A DNA stretch of 64,000 nucleotides from Flavipsychrobacter sp. GTDB lineage: Bacteria > Bacteroidota > Bacteroidia > Chitinophagales > Chitinophagaceae. The translations under genes and the position numbers were made by a program. The DNA lies in the NCBI GenBank assembly GCA_021155965.1, contig JAJNBJ010000010.1, positions 1 to 64,000 of the forward strand. The letters are read 5' to 3'. The notes below the pieces were generated by a model. The model was not told where the DNA came from, did no database searches, and saw only the letters and a list, made by a program, of their open reading frames with translations. This document shows positions 8,594-17,115 of the stretch, in pieces; position 1 is the first letter of the stretch, and the number at the start of each line of letters is the position of its first letter.

Positions 8594-9980
8594 TCATGCC
8601 AAGAATAATAATGATAAATGAAGTTATGACCAGGAAAAGGAGGTTGTGCTTAAGTTTTAAATTGGTGGGTAAAAGATAGCTTAATGCAAGCAAACCTATC
8701 ACCACGAACGAGAGTATAAAGTTCATCGGCCCTTTTTGCATGGTTAGCTGATGGATATTTAAGGAAAAGTCGAAACTGAACAGCTTATCGATGATCATCT
8801 TAGCTTTTTGCAGGTTCTCTGCACGAAAGAATATCCAGGCAAACGTCACTAAAATGAATACAGCAACCTGGCTGATGAATTTGTTTACAGCAGGTAACTT
8901 CATAAGGCCTGATATTTGCGCTAATTTACTTCTCATGGTTTGGGTGGTGATGCTGAAAATCGTGTAACATGCGTGGAGCGCGCCCCATATAATGAAGGTC
9001 CAGTTGGCGCCATGCCACAGGCCGCTTACGAGAAAAACAATGACAAGGTTCCGGTACCATCGCGGTCTGCCTGCCCTGTTCCCGCCTAACGGGATATAAA
9101 GGTAATCCTTAAACCAGGTAGAGAGGGAGATATGCCACCTGCTCCAGAACTCCGGGATCGTTTTGGCAAGGTATGGCCTGTTGAAATTGATCATGAGGTC
9201 ATAACCCATGACCCTTGCACAACCCCGTGCTATGTCCGAATAACCGGAAAAATCGCAGTAGATCTGGATAGAAAAAAAGCAGACGCCTATAACGGCTGAA
9301 ATGGTGCTGGCAGAATGAGTGTTTGCATACAACTGGTTGACGTAAACAGCCAGCCTGTCTGCAACAACTACTTTTTTGAATAATCCATATGCTATAAGGT
9401 TCAGCCCATGCACAGCACTGTTATGATCGAACACATGCTTCACATAAAACTGGTGCAGCATATTCTGGGGCCGTTCAATAGGCCCTGCAACCAGTTGCGG
9501 GTAAAACATGACATACAACGCATAAATGCCAAAGTGCCTTTCTGCTTTCTGGTTTCCCCGGTACACTTCAATGGTGTAGCTCATTGCCTGGAAAGTGTGA
9601 AAAGAGAGGCCGATAGGTAAGATCCAGTCAAGGTATGGAAGCGGGTTTTTCATCCCAAACAGGGAGGCGAGGCCGGTGATATTATCGTTGAAAAAGTTGT
9701 AGTATTTAAATACTGCCAGTATGCCGATATTGGCTATAAGGCTCAGGATGAGATATTTCTTTCTTTTTCGTTTTTCTTTTTCATTTTCAAGCAGTATGCC
9801 CGCGTAGTAATCGATAACTATTGTGAATGCCAGGATAAGGATGTATTCCGGCTTAAAGAACATATAAAAGAAACAGGAAGCCGAGAGCAATAAGGCCCAC
9901 CGGAAATTCTGCGGCAGAAGGAAATAAAAAACAGTGACTACAGGGAAGAAAATTAAAAAAGCGAATGAGTTGAACAGCAT
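8559..9980 (-). CDS. MBOAT family O-acyltransferase (AlgI/DltB-like)
   Basis: This 473-residue multi-spanning protein shows the MBOAT hallmarks: PQLVAGPIERP, CDFSGYSDIARG, FWSRWHISLSTWFKDYLY and YIPLGGNRAG, with the catalytic histidine in SGLWHGANWTF. AlgI/DltB-type enzymes move acyl groups, usually acetyl, across the membrane for O-acylation of exopolysaccharide or cell-wall polymers. Length is normal. With the overlapping SGNH-like gene it forms an acylation pair within the polysaccharide operon; the substrate is probably the glycan made by this cluster (inference). Confidence 0.93.
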   Translation of the reverse strand: MLFNSFAFLIFFPVVTVFYFLLPQNFRWALLLSASCFFYMFFKPEYILILAFTIVIDYYAGILLENEKEKRKRKKYLILSLIANIGILAVFKYYNFFNDNITGLASLFGMKNPLPYLDWILPIGLSFHTFQAMSYTIEVYRGNQKAERHFGIYALYVMFYPQLVAGPIERPQNMLHQFYVKHVFDHNSAVHGLNLIAYGLFKKVVVADRLAVYVNQLYANTHSASTISAVIGVCFFSIQIYCDFSGYSDIARGCARVMGYDLMINFNRPYLAKTIPEFWSRWHISLSTWFKDYLYIPLGGNRAGRPRWYRNLVIVFLVSGLWHGANWTFIIWGALHACYTIFSITTQTMRSKLAQISGLMKLPAVNKFISQVAVFILVTFAWIFFRAENLQKAKMIIDKLFSFDFSLNIHQLTMQKGPMNFILSFVVIGLLALSYLLPTNLKLKHNLLFLVITSFIIIILGMNGETEFIYFQF

Positions 9981-10033
9981 TTCAGCAAATCAAAAAAAGA
10001 TGGTAAATTTTATTCCTCCTAAAAATAATGATA

Positions 10034-11878
10034 TTATCGGTTGGCTATAACATTAAATTGTTTTTTCCATATCCTGAGGGAGATGCTGCGCCATATCTGC
10101 AGGGCTTCATTTATGGTCATGTTCTTTCCATTCAGCTTGGCTAAAAGTTCATTGGTATATGCTTCTGTAAGTAATGTATTGCTCTTCAGTTTGTCCGACA
10201 CCCAGTCGGTATCTTTGACAAGCATATTGATCAGTGGCGTATAGAAGCCGATCTTATCTTTCCGGTTGTAAACCATTTCGGGTATATACTGCCTGCATGA
10301 TTCCCGTAAAATGTATTTACGCATTCCATTCTTCAGGAAATCATCGGGCCTTATTTTGGCAATGAACTCAACGATCCTGTGGTCAAGAAAAGGCATACGG
10401 CCCTCTATGCTTTTTGCCATAGCATTGCGGTCATCATAGTGCACAAGGTGCGGCAGGTGCACGCCGTAAAGTGATTCGCGCCATACATCATATATGTTGT
10501 CGTATTTATACAGCGTGACCAGCTCGTTGTCCACGTTTTTGAGCAATTCAGGGCGGATAATATCTCTTCGCTTAATGCGTGATTTCTTTCGAAGGGTATG
10601 TTCCAGTCCCGGGAATACTGTTTTCAGCAGTGTGCGCAACATATAGCCGCGACCCAGTTTCATGCTGCTCAGGTTACTGCGAAACTTGTTCAGTTCGAAT
10701 GACTTGAACTGGTGAGACAATATAGCCTGCGCCATGTTGTTATAGCCGTAAAATAACTCATCCGCACCCTGCCCGTTCAGGATCACTTTTATATTAGAAT
10801 CTGCAGCTATGTTCATCAGGAACCCATGGGCAATAATAGATGGGTCGCCAAATGGTTCTTCCTGTATGTTGATGTACTGCTCTAATGTGTCTTTTACAGA
10901 CACGTCGTTCAGGTTCTTACGGTGGACAATAAAGTTAGCATTTGGATATTTATTGATAACCGCATCAACATACCTTGTTTCATCAAATTTGCTATGTGGC
11001 GACTGGGCAGTGAAAATATGTATGTCCTTGTCATAATAGCTGGCGAGTATACCGGCTATTATTGAGGAGTCCACACCTCCTGATAGCGTTAATCCAATTG
11101 GTACATCAGAAAGTGTCACAGAAAGTATTGCCTCCACTAATATATCGTGCAGTTCATTCCTCACACTTTTATCAAAAGGTACTTTATCCTTAGGAGGTAT
11201 GTCCGGGAGTTTCCAGAAATTTATTGCGCCTAGTTCTGTTTGCCCCGGCCGTATCCATGTGTAATGCCCTTCCGGAAATAATTGTATGTCTTTAAAAAAA
11301 GTGTGTGCGCCCAGGTGTCCGTAATTGCCCAACGCCAGGTATTCTACAACTGCTGTTGGGTCGTAAGCTACCTCTTCATTTGTACGCAGCAAAGGCCGTA
11401 TCTCGCTAGAGAGCATCCATGAGTTGTTCAGGTAGCGGACATACAATGGTTTTTGGCCCAGGCGTGAGCGGCTGACGAATAATCTCTTATCTTCCTTATC
11501 CCAGATAATGATGCACCACATGCCCACCATATCCTTAAGCATGTTCTCTTGTTTTATCCTGAACAGCTCGATAATGGTTTCGGTATCTGAATGGCCTTTG
11601 AATGGATATTTGGGCAGGAACTTCTTACGAAGCTCAAGGTGGTTATATATTTCTCCGTTATAAATAATGATATACCTGCCGCATGATGAATACATGGGCT
11701 GGTGGCCCAGTTGTGACAGGTCGAGTATAGATAAACGGGTATGTACCAATGCTACGTCATCATCCGTATATATACCGTCATCATCCGGCCCCCTGTGCCG
11801 CAGCATGGTCCTGGAGCAGGAGCTGAATTGTAACTGTTCATCCTTATTTTTTCCTAAATAACAAGCAATTCCACACAT
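10034..11878 (-). CDS. asnB: asparagine synthase (glutamine-hydrolysing)
   Basis: This 614-residue protein starts MCGIACYLG, leaving the conserved Cys2 nucleophile of class II glutamine amidotransferases after Met removal; RHRGPDDDG and YNGEIYNH belong to the same domain. The synthetase half has the PP-loop SGGVDSS (about residue 265) and a typical C-terminal GRMPFLDHRIVEF. It converts aspartate, glutamine and ATP to asparagine, or amidates another carboxylate. In polysaccharide loci such enzymes often amidate uronic acids, so its target here may be a sugar rather than aspartate (inference). It lies 53 nt upstream of the MBOAT gene and 39 nt downstream of a glycosyltransferase gene. Confidence 0.93.
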   Translation of the reverse strand: MCGIACYLGKNKDEQLQFSSCSRTMLRHRGPDDDGIYTDDDVALVHTRLSILDLSQLGHQPMYSSCGRYIIIYNGEIYNHLELRKKFLPKYPFKGHSDTETIIELFRIKQENMLKDMVGMWCIIIWDKEDKRLFVSRSRLGQKPLYVRYLNNSWMLSSEIRPLLRTNEEVAYDPTAVVEYLALGNYGHLGAHTFFKDIQLFPEGHYTWIRPGQTELGAINFWKLPDIPPKDKVPFDKSVRNELHDILVEAILSVTLSDVPIGLTLSGGVDSSIIAGILASYYDKDIHIFTAQSPHSKFDETRYVDAVINKYPNANFIVHRKNLNDVSVKDTLEQYINIQEEPFGDPSIIAHGFLMNIAADSNIKVILNGQGADELFYGYNNMAQAILSHQFKSFELNKFRSNLSSMKLGRGYMLRTLLKTVFPGLEHTLRKKSRIKRRDIIRPELLKNVDNELVTLYKYDNIYDVWRESLYGVHLPHLVHYDDRNAMAKSIEGRMPFLDHRIVEFIAKIRPDDFLKNGMRKYILRESCRQYIPEMVYNRKDKIGFYTPLINMLVKDTDWVSDKLKSNTLLTEAYTNELLAKLNGKNMTINEALQIWRSISLRIWKKQFNVIANR

Positions 11879-11917
11879 AAAAATATCCTCATCAATCCCT
11901 TTTAAGTATTAACAGCA

Positions 11918-13087
11918 CTAATTCGAATTAGCTATTTCATTTAAATAATATATAAGTGGCTTTAGCTGCCGCTGCATGCTGTAATGGTCCTTTACAAAAG
12001 TCCTGATCTTTTCCTTCAGCCCATTTTCGTTCACTGCAACCAATGCCTTCCTTAATGCTTTGCTTATTTCCACCGGTGTGCTGGTGGTAGAAAGAGCAGC
12101 TATGCCCTGCATCTCCAGCGGTTTAAAATAGTCGCTTGCGATGCCCAGGATAAAAAGGTTTTTATACAGGTACTCGCCAACTTTATTAGGCGCGATCATT
12201 TTTGTCCGCACACTTTCCTGGTATTCTTTTTGCAGGCATACTCCTATATTGGCATTTGCCTGCAGCGATAACATTTGTGCACGGGTAACATAAGGAAGCA
12301 ATTTTATGCGGTCTTCACAATTGCTTTTGAGCACTATCTTTTTTACCCGGCTGCAGTATTCATTGTCTTTAATGCCGGTTATTACCAACGCGCTGTTTTC
12401 ATCATTCACCAGGTCAAAAGCCCGAACCAATTCCATGATGCAGTGTTCCTCATTCACTGCACCTGTGTACAGGATCACTTTTTTGTCCAGGAATTCAGGG
12501 GGCACTAATGTTTTATAAGTTTCATAATCTGTCCCTTCTTCTTTTTCGGGCAGGTACGAAGTATTTAATATCGTATGGGGCATAGAGACCAGATGGCACC
12601 TGCCAGCAAGCCATGCAGAACGTTGAGTAGATGGGGTTGCAAGAAAATCTGCCTTGTGAATATTTTTCAGCGCCCTTAAGTTTCTCAGGTTTGATAAAGG
12701 TGAATTGAAAAATACAGGCAGTATGAAGTCCGATATTTCTAATACAAGGTATGCAAGCGGGGTATGCTTTTTGATCTTTAAACCGCTCATAAACGAAAAA
12801 GGGCAGAAGGAAATAATGGCTGCAGGGTTTTCGTGTACCAACTCATTTGCCCTTTCTATAAATTTTCTTCTCAGCTTCAACCGTTCTGTTAGCCCGGCAC
12901 TATAATGGTTACCCAAGGATTCTACAATAATATTATCTCCAAGGTCTAATTGGGCGGGCACAAATGAGTCGAATGTTAATATATGTATATTTAATCCGTG
13001 GTCCCTCAATACCTGCCCGGTAGCATAAACAGGTGGTAAAAAATCGGGATGAACTAACGTAAGCAGTAATATCTTTTTATTCGTCAT
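11918..13087 (-). CDS. GT4-like glycosyltransferase, first gene of the polysaccharide operon
   Basis: This 389-residue protein has an N-terminal acceptor half (LLLTLVHPDFLPPVY), the inter-domain strand VILYTGAVNEEHC and a donor-binding half with APNKVGEYLYKNLFI, which corresponds to the P-x-K-x-x-E-Y-L pattern of GT4 enzymes. It is the promoter-proximal gene of the minus-strand cluster and is divergent from miaB across 170 nt. It probably transfers a sugar from a nucleotide donor to the lipid-linked repeat unit at the cytoplasmic membrane (inference). Confidence 0.82.
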   Translation of the reverse strand: MTNKKILLLTLVHPDFLPPVYATGQVLRDHGLNIHILTFDSFVPAQLDLGDNIIVESLGNHYSAGLTERLKLRRKFIERANELVHENPAAIISFCPFSFMSGLKIKKHTPLAYLVLEISDFILPVFFNSPLSNLRNLRALKNIHKADFLATPSTQRSAWLAGRCHLVSMPHTILNTSYLPEKEEGTDYETYKTLVPPEFLDKKVILYTGAVNEEHCIMELVRAFDLVNDENSALVITGIKDNEYCSRVKKIVLKSNCEDRIKLLPYVTRAQMLSLQANANIGVCLQKEYQESVRTKMIAPNKVGEYLYKNLFILGIASDYFKPLEMQGIAALSTTSTPVEISKALRKALVAVNENGLKEKIRTFVKDHYSMQRQLKPLIYYLNEIANSN

Positions 13088-13230
13088 TTTTTAAATGCGT
13101 ATAGTTCAAGCCACCACTATCATTGGGAGAAGACAAATTTACAGCTATTTTTTAAAATTCCTTATTGCGAACGCCTTGATCGCTGTTAGGATTTAATGCT
13201 TATTAGCACCTTTTTCACATTACAAACCTT

Positions 13231-13238
13231 TACCTTTG
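13231..13238 (+). promoter_or_regulatory. -7 promoter box TACCTTTG of the miaB operon
   Basis: TACCTTTG fits the Bacteroidota -7 consensus and ends 19 nt before the miaB ATG at 13258. A clear TTTG -33 box is not seen; only a T-rich run lies about 20 nt upstream. It would drive the miaB-mntA-hepT-sigma54 activator transcript. Confidence 0.5.
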
Positions 13239-13257
13239 CTACCTGAAATCGGAAATT

Positions 13258-14670
13258 ATGGCAGAGGTACTGCAAAAAGTGGTAGATGAAGAACGCCAGG
13301 GAGAGGCTTATGAACCTTTTGTTGGAGACCCGAACGTATTTAATAAAAAATTCTATATTGAGAGCTATGGCTGCCAGATGAATTTCAGCGACAGCGAGAT
13401 CGTGGCATCTATACTCCATAACGAAGGTTTTGGTGCAACACGCAATTTTGAAGATGCTAACCTGGTCTTATTGAATACATGTTCCATTCGTGAAAAGGCT
13501 GAGCAAACGGTGCGCAACCGCCTGCAGGCATTCCGTAAGGTAAAAGAGAGCAAGCCCGGTATGCTGATAGGGGTGCTGGGTTGCATGGCGGAAAGATTGA
13601 AGGCGAAATTCCTTGAGGAAGAGAAACTGGTGGATATAGTAGTAGGCCCTGATGCATACCGCACCTTGCCGGGTTTGATCACTGAAGCTGAAGGTGGGCA
13701 AAAAAGCGTTAATGTGCTACTGAGCCGCGAGGAAACTTATGCAGATATATCTCCTGTGCGGTTGGATAGCAATGGAGTAACAGCGTTCGTGAGTATCATG
13801 CGCGGCTGTAATAATATGTGCACGTTCTGCGTAGTTCCTTTCACCCGTGGCAGGGAGCGCAGCCGGGATGCTGAAAGTATAGTGAATGAGTGCAAAGACC
13901 TGTTTAATAGGGGGTATAAAGAAGTGACGCTTTTAGGCCAAAATGTCGACAGCTATTATCACTCGCCTATGGATGGAGAGGTAACGAATTTTGCCCAGCT
14001 TTTGGAAAAAGTGGCACTGGTGTCGCCATTGCTTCGTGTAAGGTTCAGTACATCTCACCCTAAGGACATTACGGATGATGTATTGCATACGATGGCTAAG
14101 TACCACAACATTTGCAAATACATTCACCTGCCGGTGCAGAGCGGTAATACACGCATATTGCAGCTAATGAACCGCACGTACACACGCGAGTGGTACCTGA
14201 ACAAGGTAAAACGCATTCGTGAGATAATGCCGGATTGCGGGCTTAGCACAGATGTCATTTCAGGGTTTTGTACCGAAACTGAAGAAGAACACAGGGACAC
14301 CTTGTCCGTAATGGAATTGAGCAGGTTCGATATGTCGTATATGTTCTCCTACAGCGAGCGGCCAGGTACACTGGCTGAGCGCAGGTATGAAGATGATGTG
14401 CCGGAAGACGTGAAAAAAAGAAGGCTGGAAGAGATCATTAAGCTGCAAAACCAGCTTTCTAAAGAGAATTACCAGCAGGATATAGGCAATACTTTCGAAG
14501 TATTGATAGAAGCAACCAGCAAAAGGAGTGAACAACACTGGAGCGGGCGTAATACACAGAACAAAGTAATTGTATTCCCTAAAGGGGAGAGGAACCTGAG
14601 AAAAGGAGATTATGTGCATGTGAAAGTGAGTTCGGCAACTTCAGCAACTTTATTAGGAGAAATGATCTAG
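13258..14670 (+). CDS. miaB: tRNA-2-methylthio-N6-dimethylallyladenosine synthase MiaB
   Basis: This 470-residue radical-SAM methylthiotransferase has the N-terminal UPF0004 domain with three cysteines for the auxiliary 4Fe-4S cluster ([22 protein letters not shown]), the radical-SAM motif CNNMCTFC in [18 protein letters not shown], and a C-terminal TRAM domain (from about residue 400). It methylthiolates i6A37 of tRNAs that read UNN codons. Length and order are normal for MiaB. Its TAG stop overlaps the GTG start of the following MNT-domain gene by one base. In related Bacteroidota the next gene is, as I recall, usually the sigma54 activator, so the TA pair looks inserted. Confidence 0.97.
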   Translation: MAEVLQKVVDEERQGEAYEPFVGDPNVFNKKFYIESYGCQMNFSDSEIVASILHNEGFGATRNFEDANLVLLNTCSIREKAEQTVRNRLQAFRKVKESKPGMLIGVLGCMAERLKAKFLEEEKLVDIVVGPDAYRTLPGLITEAEGGQKSVNVLLSREETYADISPVRLDSNGVTAFVSIMRGCNNMCTFCVVPFTRGRERSRDAESIVNECKDLFNRGYKEVTLLGQNVDSYYHSPMDGEVTNFAQLLEKVALVSPLLRVRFSTSHPKDITDDVLHTMAKYHNICKYIHLPVQSGNTRILQLMNRTYTREWYLNKVKRIREIMPDCGLSTDVISGFCTETEEEHRDTLSVMELSRFDMSYMFSYSERPGTLAERRYEDDVPEDVKKRRLEEIIKLQNQLSKENYQQDIGNTFEVLIEATSKRSEQHWSGRNTQNKVIVFPKGERNLRKGDYVHVKVSSATSATLLGEMI

Positions 14671-14984
14671 TGATACCGTTAATACAAAATAACATCCAGG
14701 CTATACGGGAGCTTTGCAAAAAGCACCATGTAAAAACATTTTACCTTGTTGGCAGCGCTGCTAAGGAAGGTCGTTTCTCGGATAACAGTGATGTGGATTT
14801 TTTATATCGGTTTAAAAATGAGGAAATTGAGGAGTTTGACCATGTAGATAATTTTTTTGATTTGTTATTTGCTTTGCAAGACCTATTAAACAGAAAGGTT
14901 GACCTTGTTTCAGAAGCGAAAATGAAGAATCCCTATTTTATAAAAAGTATCAATGAGAGTAAACAGATCATTTATGAAGCTTGA
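14670..14984 (+). CDS. mntA: MntA-type minimal nucleotidyltransferase antitoxin (MNT/HEPN module)
   Basis: This 104-residue MNT-domain protein has the motif GS-x11-DVD at about residues 28-43 (GSAAKEGRFSDNSDVD, one residue longer than the usual GS-x10-DxD) and a likely third metal ligand in NRKVDLV. In characterised MntA/HepT pairs the antitoxin AMPylates a tyrosine of the HEPN RNase and so silences it. The start is GTG, sharing its G with the last base of the miaB TAG stop, which implies reinitiation by ribosomes leaving miaB. It overlaps hepT by 11 nt. No promoter of its own is visible. Confidence 0.85.
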   Translation: MIPLIQNNIQAIRELCKKHHVKTFYLVGSAAKEGRFSDNSDVDFLYRFKNEEIEEFDHVDNFFDLLFALQDLLNRKVDLVSEAKMKNPYFIKSINESKQIIYEA

Positions 14985-15324
14985 AGTTTTAAAATGGGTG
15001 CAAGATATTTATGACTCTGTTGTTTTGATTGAAAGCCATCTTCAAAATGTATCGTCCTTATCTGATTACAGTAATAATGCTTTAGTGGTTGATGCTGTTG
15101 AAAGACGTATTGCGATAATTGGAGAAGCGTTGTGGAAAGCAGATAAGATGGCTTCATCCCTGGATATTTCTGATAAGAAGAAGATCATTTCATTGAGGCA
15201 TATTGTAGTTCATGATTATGATATTGTTGAGGATGCAGACATATGGATAATATGTAAAAAGCATCTTCCTATTCTTAAGGCGGAGGTTCTCGCGATTTTA
15301 AATTCTGAAGGTGATTTGCAATAA
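14974..15324 (+). CDS. hepT: HepT-type HEPN RNase toxin (DUF86)
   Basis: This 116-residue helical protein has the HEPN motif R-x4-H-x-Y as RHIVVHDY (R75, H80, Y82 from the ATG at 14974). Y82 is the residue AMPylated by MntA in studied systems, and R/H form the RNase site. I chose the ATG at 14974 rather than the upstream in-frame ATG at 14953, because MKLEVLKW begins the first HEPN helix. Both catalytic sites appear intact. The sigma54 activator begins 12 nt downstream, so the TA pair sits within a tight operon. Confidence 0.85.
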   Translation: MKLEVLKWVQDIYDSVVLIESHLQNVSSLSDYSNNALVVDAVERRIAIIGEALWKADKMASSLDISDKKKIISLRHIVVHDYDIVEDADIWIICKKHLPILKAEVLAILNSEGDLQ

Positions 15325-15336
15325 GTATTAGTACAC

Positions 15337-16569
15337 ATGGACATTCAAAGTATAAAGAACAGGTTTGGTATCATTGGTAATTCACCGGCGCTGAACCATG
15401 CATTGAACACAGCAGTACAGGTAGCCAATACAGACCTCTCTGTATTGATAGTTGGGGAAAGTGGGGTAGGTAAGGAGGTTTTCTCAGGCATCATTCATGC
15501 ACTCTCACCCAGGAAACATAATCCGTTCATTGCGGTGAACTGCGGGGCAATACCTGAAGGCACCATAGACAGTGAATTGTTCGGGCATGAAAAAGGGTCA
15601 TTCACCGGCGCGGTTGATAGCAGGAAAGGTTACTTCGAAACAGTGAATGGCGGTACCATCTTCCTTGATGAGATAGGGGAGATGCCTTTAGGTACACAGG
15701 CTCGCCTGCTCAGGGTTTTAGAGACAGGCGAGTTTATCCGCGTTGGCTCTTCAAAAGTGCAAAAGACAGATGTGCGTGTGATAGCCGCTACTAACCGCGA
15801 CCTTTTGGAATATACCCAGCAGGGCGATTTCAGGCAGGACCTGTATTACCGTTTAAGCACAGTGCCTATCCGTGTACCAGCCCTGCGCGACAGGAAAGAA
15901 GACATACCATTACTCTTCAGGAAGTTTGCCGGCGATTTTGCAGAGCGCTATAAAACGCAATCGGTACAGTTAGATGCTGTGGCGCAGCAAATGCTGGTTA
16001 GTTACCATTGGCCGGGTAATGTGCGTGAGCTGAAAAATATTGCAGAGCAGATATCGGTACTTTCTACCGATAAGCTGATCACTGCCGATGTGCTGCAGCG
16101 CTTCATGCCCCAGCGTAATACCACACAAAGCCTTGCATTGATCGCCCCATCCGGTTCCAATGGTATGACTACAGGGTCGTCTTCAGATTTCAAAAGCGAC
16201 AGGGATATACTCTACAAGATCATCTTCGACCTGAAGAAGGATATGAATGACCTGAAGCAGATGATATTTGATGTGGCACAGCACCAGGGCTATACCCCTG
16301 TGGAGCCATCCGGTACATTGCTGCCGGTTTACAGCGACAAAGAACAGGCGCCTGTTCCTGCATACAATGCAAATACCCCTATCCTGCTCAATGCACACGA
16401 TCCCCATGAAGATGTTGAGGAAACTTTGTCGCTGGCAGATAAGGAAAAAGAATACATTACCAAGGCGCTGAAAAAATATAAAAGCCGCCGCAGGGATGCC
16501 GCCGCCGAACTGGGCATTTCTGAACGTACGCTATACAGGAAAATAAAGGAATACGATATTAAAGAGTGA
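15337..16569 (+). CDS. sigma54-dependent transcriptional activator lacking a receiver domain
   Basis: This 410-residue protein starts directly with the AAA+ sigma54-interaction domain: Walker A GESGVGKE (residues 40-47), loop motif GSFTGA (87-92, a serine variant of GAFTGA), Walker B IFLDE (about 108-112) and the arginine-finger region DLYYRLSTVPIRVPALRDR. A Gln/Pro-containing linker follows, then a Fis-type helix-turn-helix near the C-terminus (AAAELGISERTLYRKIKEY). It would open RpoN promoters by ATP hydrolysis. With no receiver or GAF domain, its activity must be set by expression level or a partner. It lies between hepT and lptE. Confidence 0.92.
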   Translation: MDIQSIKNRFGIIGNSPALNHALNTAVQVANTDLSVLIVGESGVGKEVFSGIIHALSPRKHNPFIAVNCGAIPEGTIDSELFGHEKGSFTGAVDSRKGYFETVNGGTIFLDEIGEMPLGTQARLLRVLETGEFIRVGSSKVQKTDVRVIAATNRDLLEYTQQGDFRQDLYYRLSTVPIRVPALRDRKEDIPLLFRKFAGDFAERYKTQSVQLDAVAQQMLVSYHWPGNVRELKNIAEQISVLSTDKLITADVLQRFMPQRNTTQSLALIAPSGSNGMTTGSSSDFKSDRDILYKIIFDLKKDMNDLKQMIFDVAQHQGYTPVEPSGTLLPVYSDKEQAPVPAYNANTPILLNAHDPHEDVEETLSLADKEKEYITKALKKYKSRRRDAAAELGISERTLYRKIKEYDIKE

Positions 16570-16575
16570 TTGATC

Positions 16576-16596
16576 ACGGCTTATTGCCGTATTTTT
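16576..16596 (+). terminator. weak terminator-like hairpin after the sigma54 activator
   Basis: The stem ACGGC/GCCGT with a five-base loop is followed by ATTTTT. It lies between the stop of the sigma54 activator and the lptE start, and may attenuate read-through rather than end the transcript. Confidence 0.45.
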
Positions 16597-16600
16597 ACAG

Positions 16601-17107
16601 ATGATGCCTATCAAGCCATATTTGTTTTTTTTACTCCCGCTCCTGCTGTTTCATGCAGGTTGCGGTATCTATAGCTTTTCAGGCGCCACCATTGAAGGGA
16701 AGAATATCAACATCCGGCAGTTGGAGAACAGGTCGGCGAATGTTGTGCCCAGCCTCAGTTCTGTGCTTACCCAAAAAATAAGGAGCAGGATATTGTCGCA
16801 AACGGGCCTGGCCTCAACAACAAAGGATGATGCTGATTACGATATGAGCGGCGCCATTACAACCTATGCAGTATCTGTTACGGGTGTGCAAGGGGCGCAG
16901 GTGGCCACCAAAAACCGTCTTACAATAAGCCTTGAGGTAAAGTTTACCAACCGCATCAACGATAAGAGCAGCTTTACCCAAACTTTCACCCGTTTTGCCG
17001 ACTTTGATGCATCTCAGTTATTGCAATCTGTTGAAGGTAAATTGATAGAGGATATAGGTAACCAGCTTGCCGATGATATTTTTAATAAAGCTTTTGTAAA
17101 TTGGTAG
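16601..17107 (+). CDS. lptE: LPS assembly lipoprotein LptE
   Basis: This 168-residue protein has a lipoprotein signal peptide (hydrophobic residues 6-18, lipidated Cys21 in FHAGCGIYSFSG) and a compact alpha/beta domain with INIRQLENRS near the start, typical of Bacteroidota LptE. LptE plugs the LptD barrel and helps insert LPS into the outer membrane. The gene is followed after 8 nt by the TPR protein gene, so the two are very probably co-transcribed. The call rests on family features and conserved context beside miaB, the sigma54 activator and secG. Confidence 0.85.
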   Translation: MMPIKPYLFFLLPLLLFHAGCGIYSFSGATIEGKNINIRQLENRSANVVPSLSSVLTQKIRSRILSQTGLASTTKDDADYDMSGAITTYAVSVTGVQGAQVATKNRLTISLEVKFTNRINDKSSFTQTFTRFADFDASQLLQSVEGKLIEDIGNQLADDIFNKAFVNW

Positions 17108-17115
17108 CCTGATAG

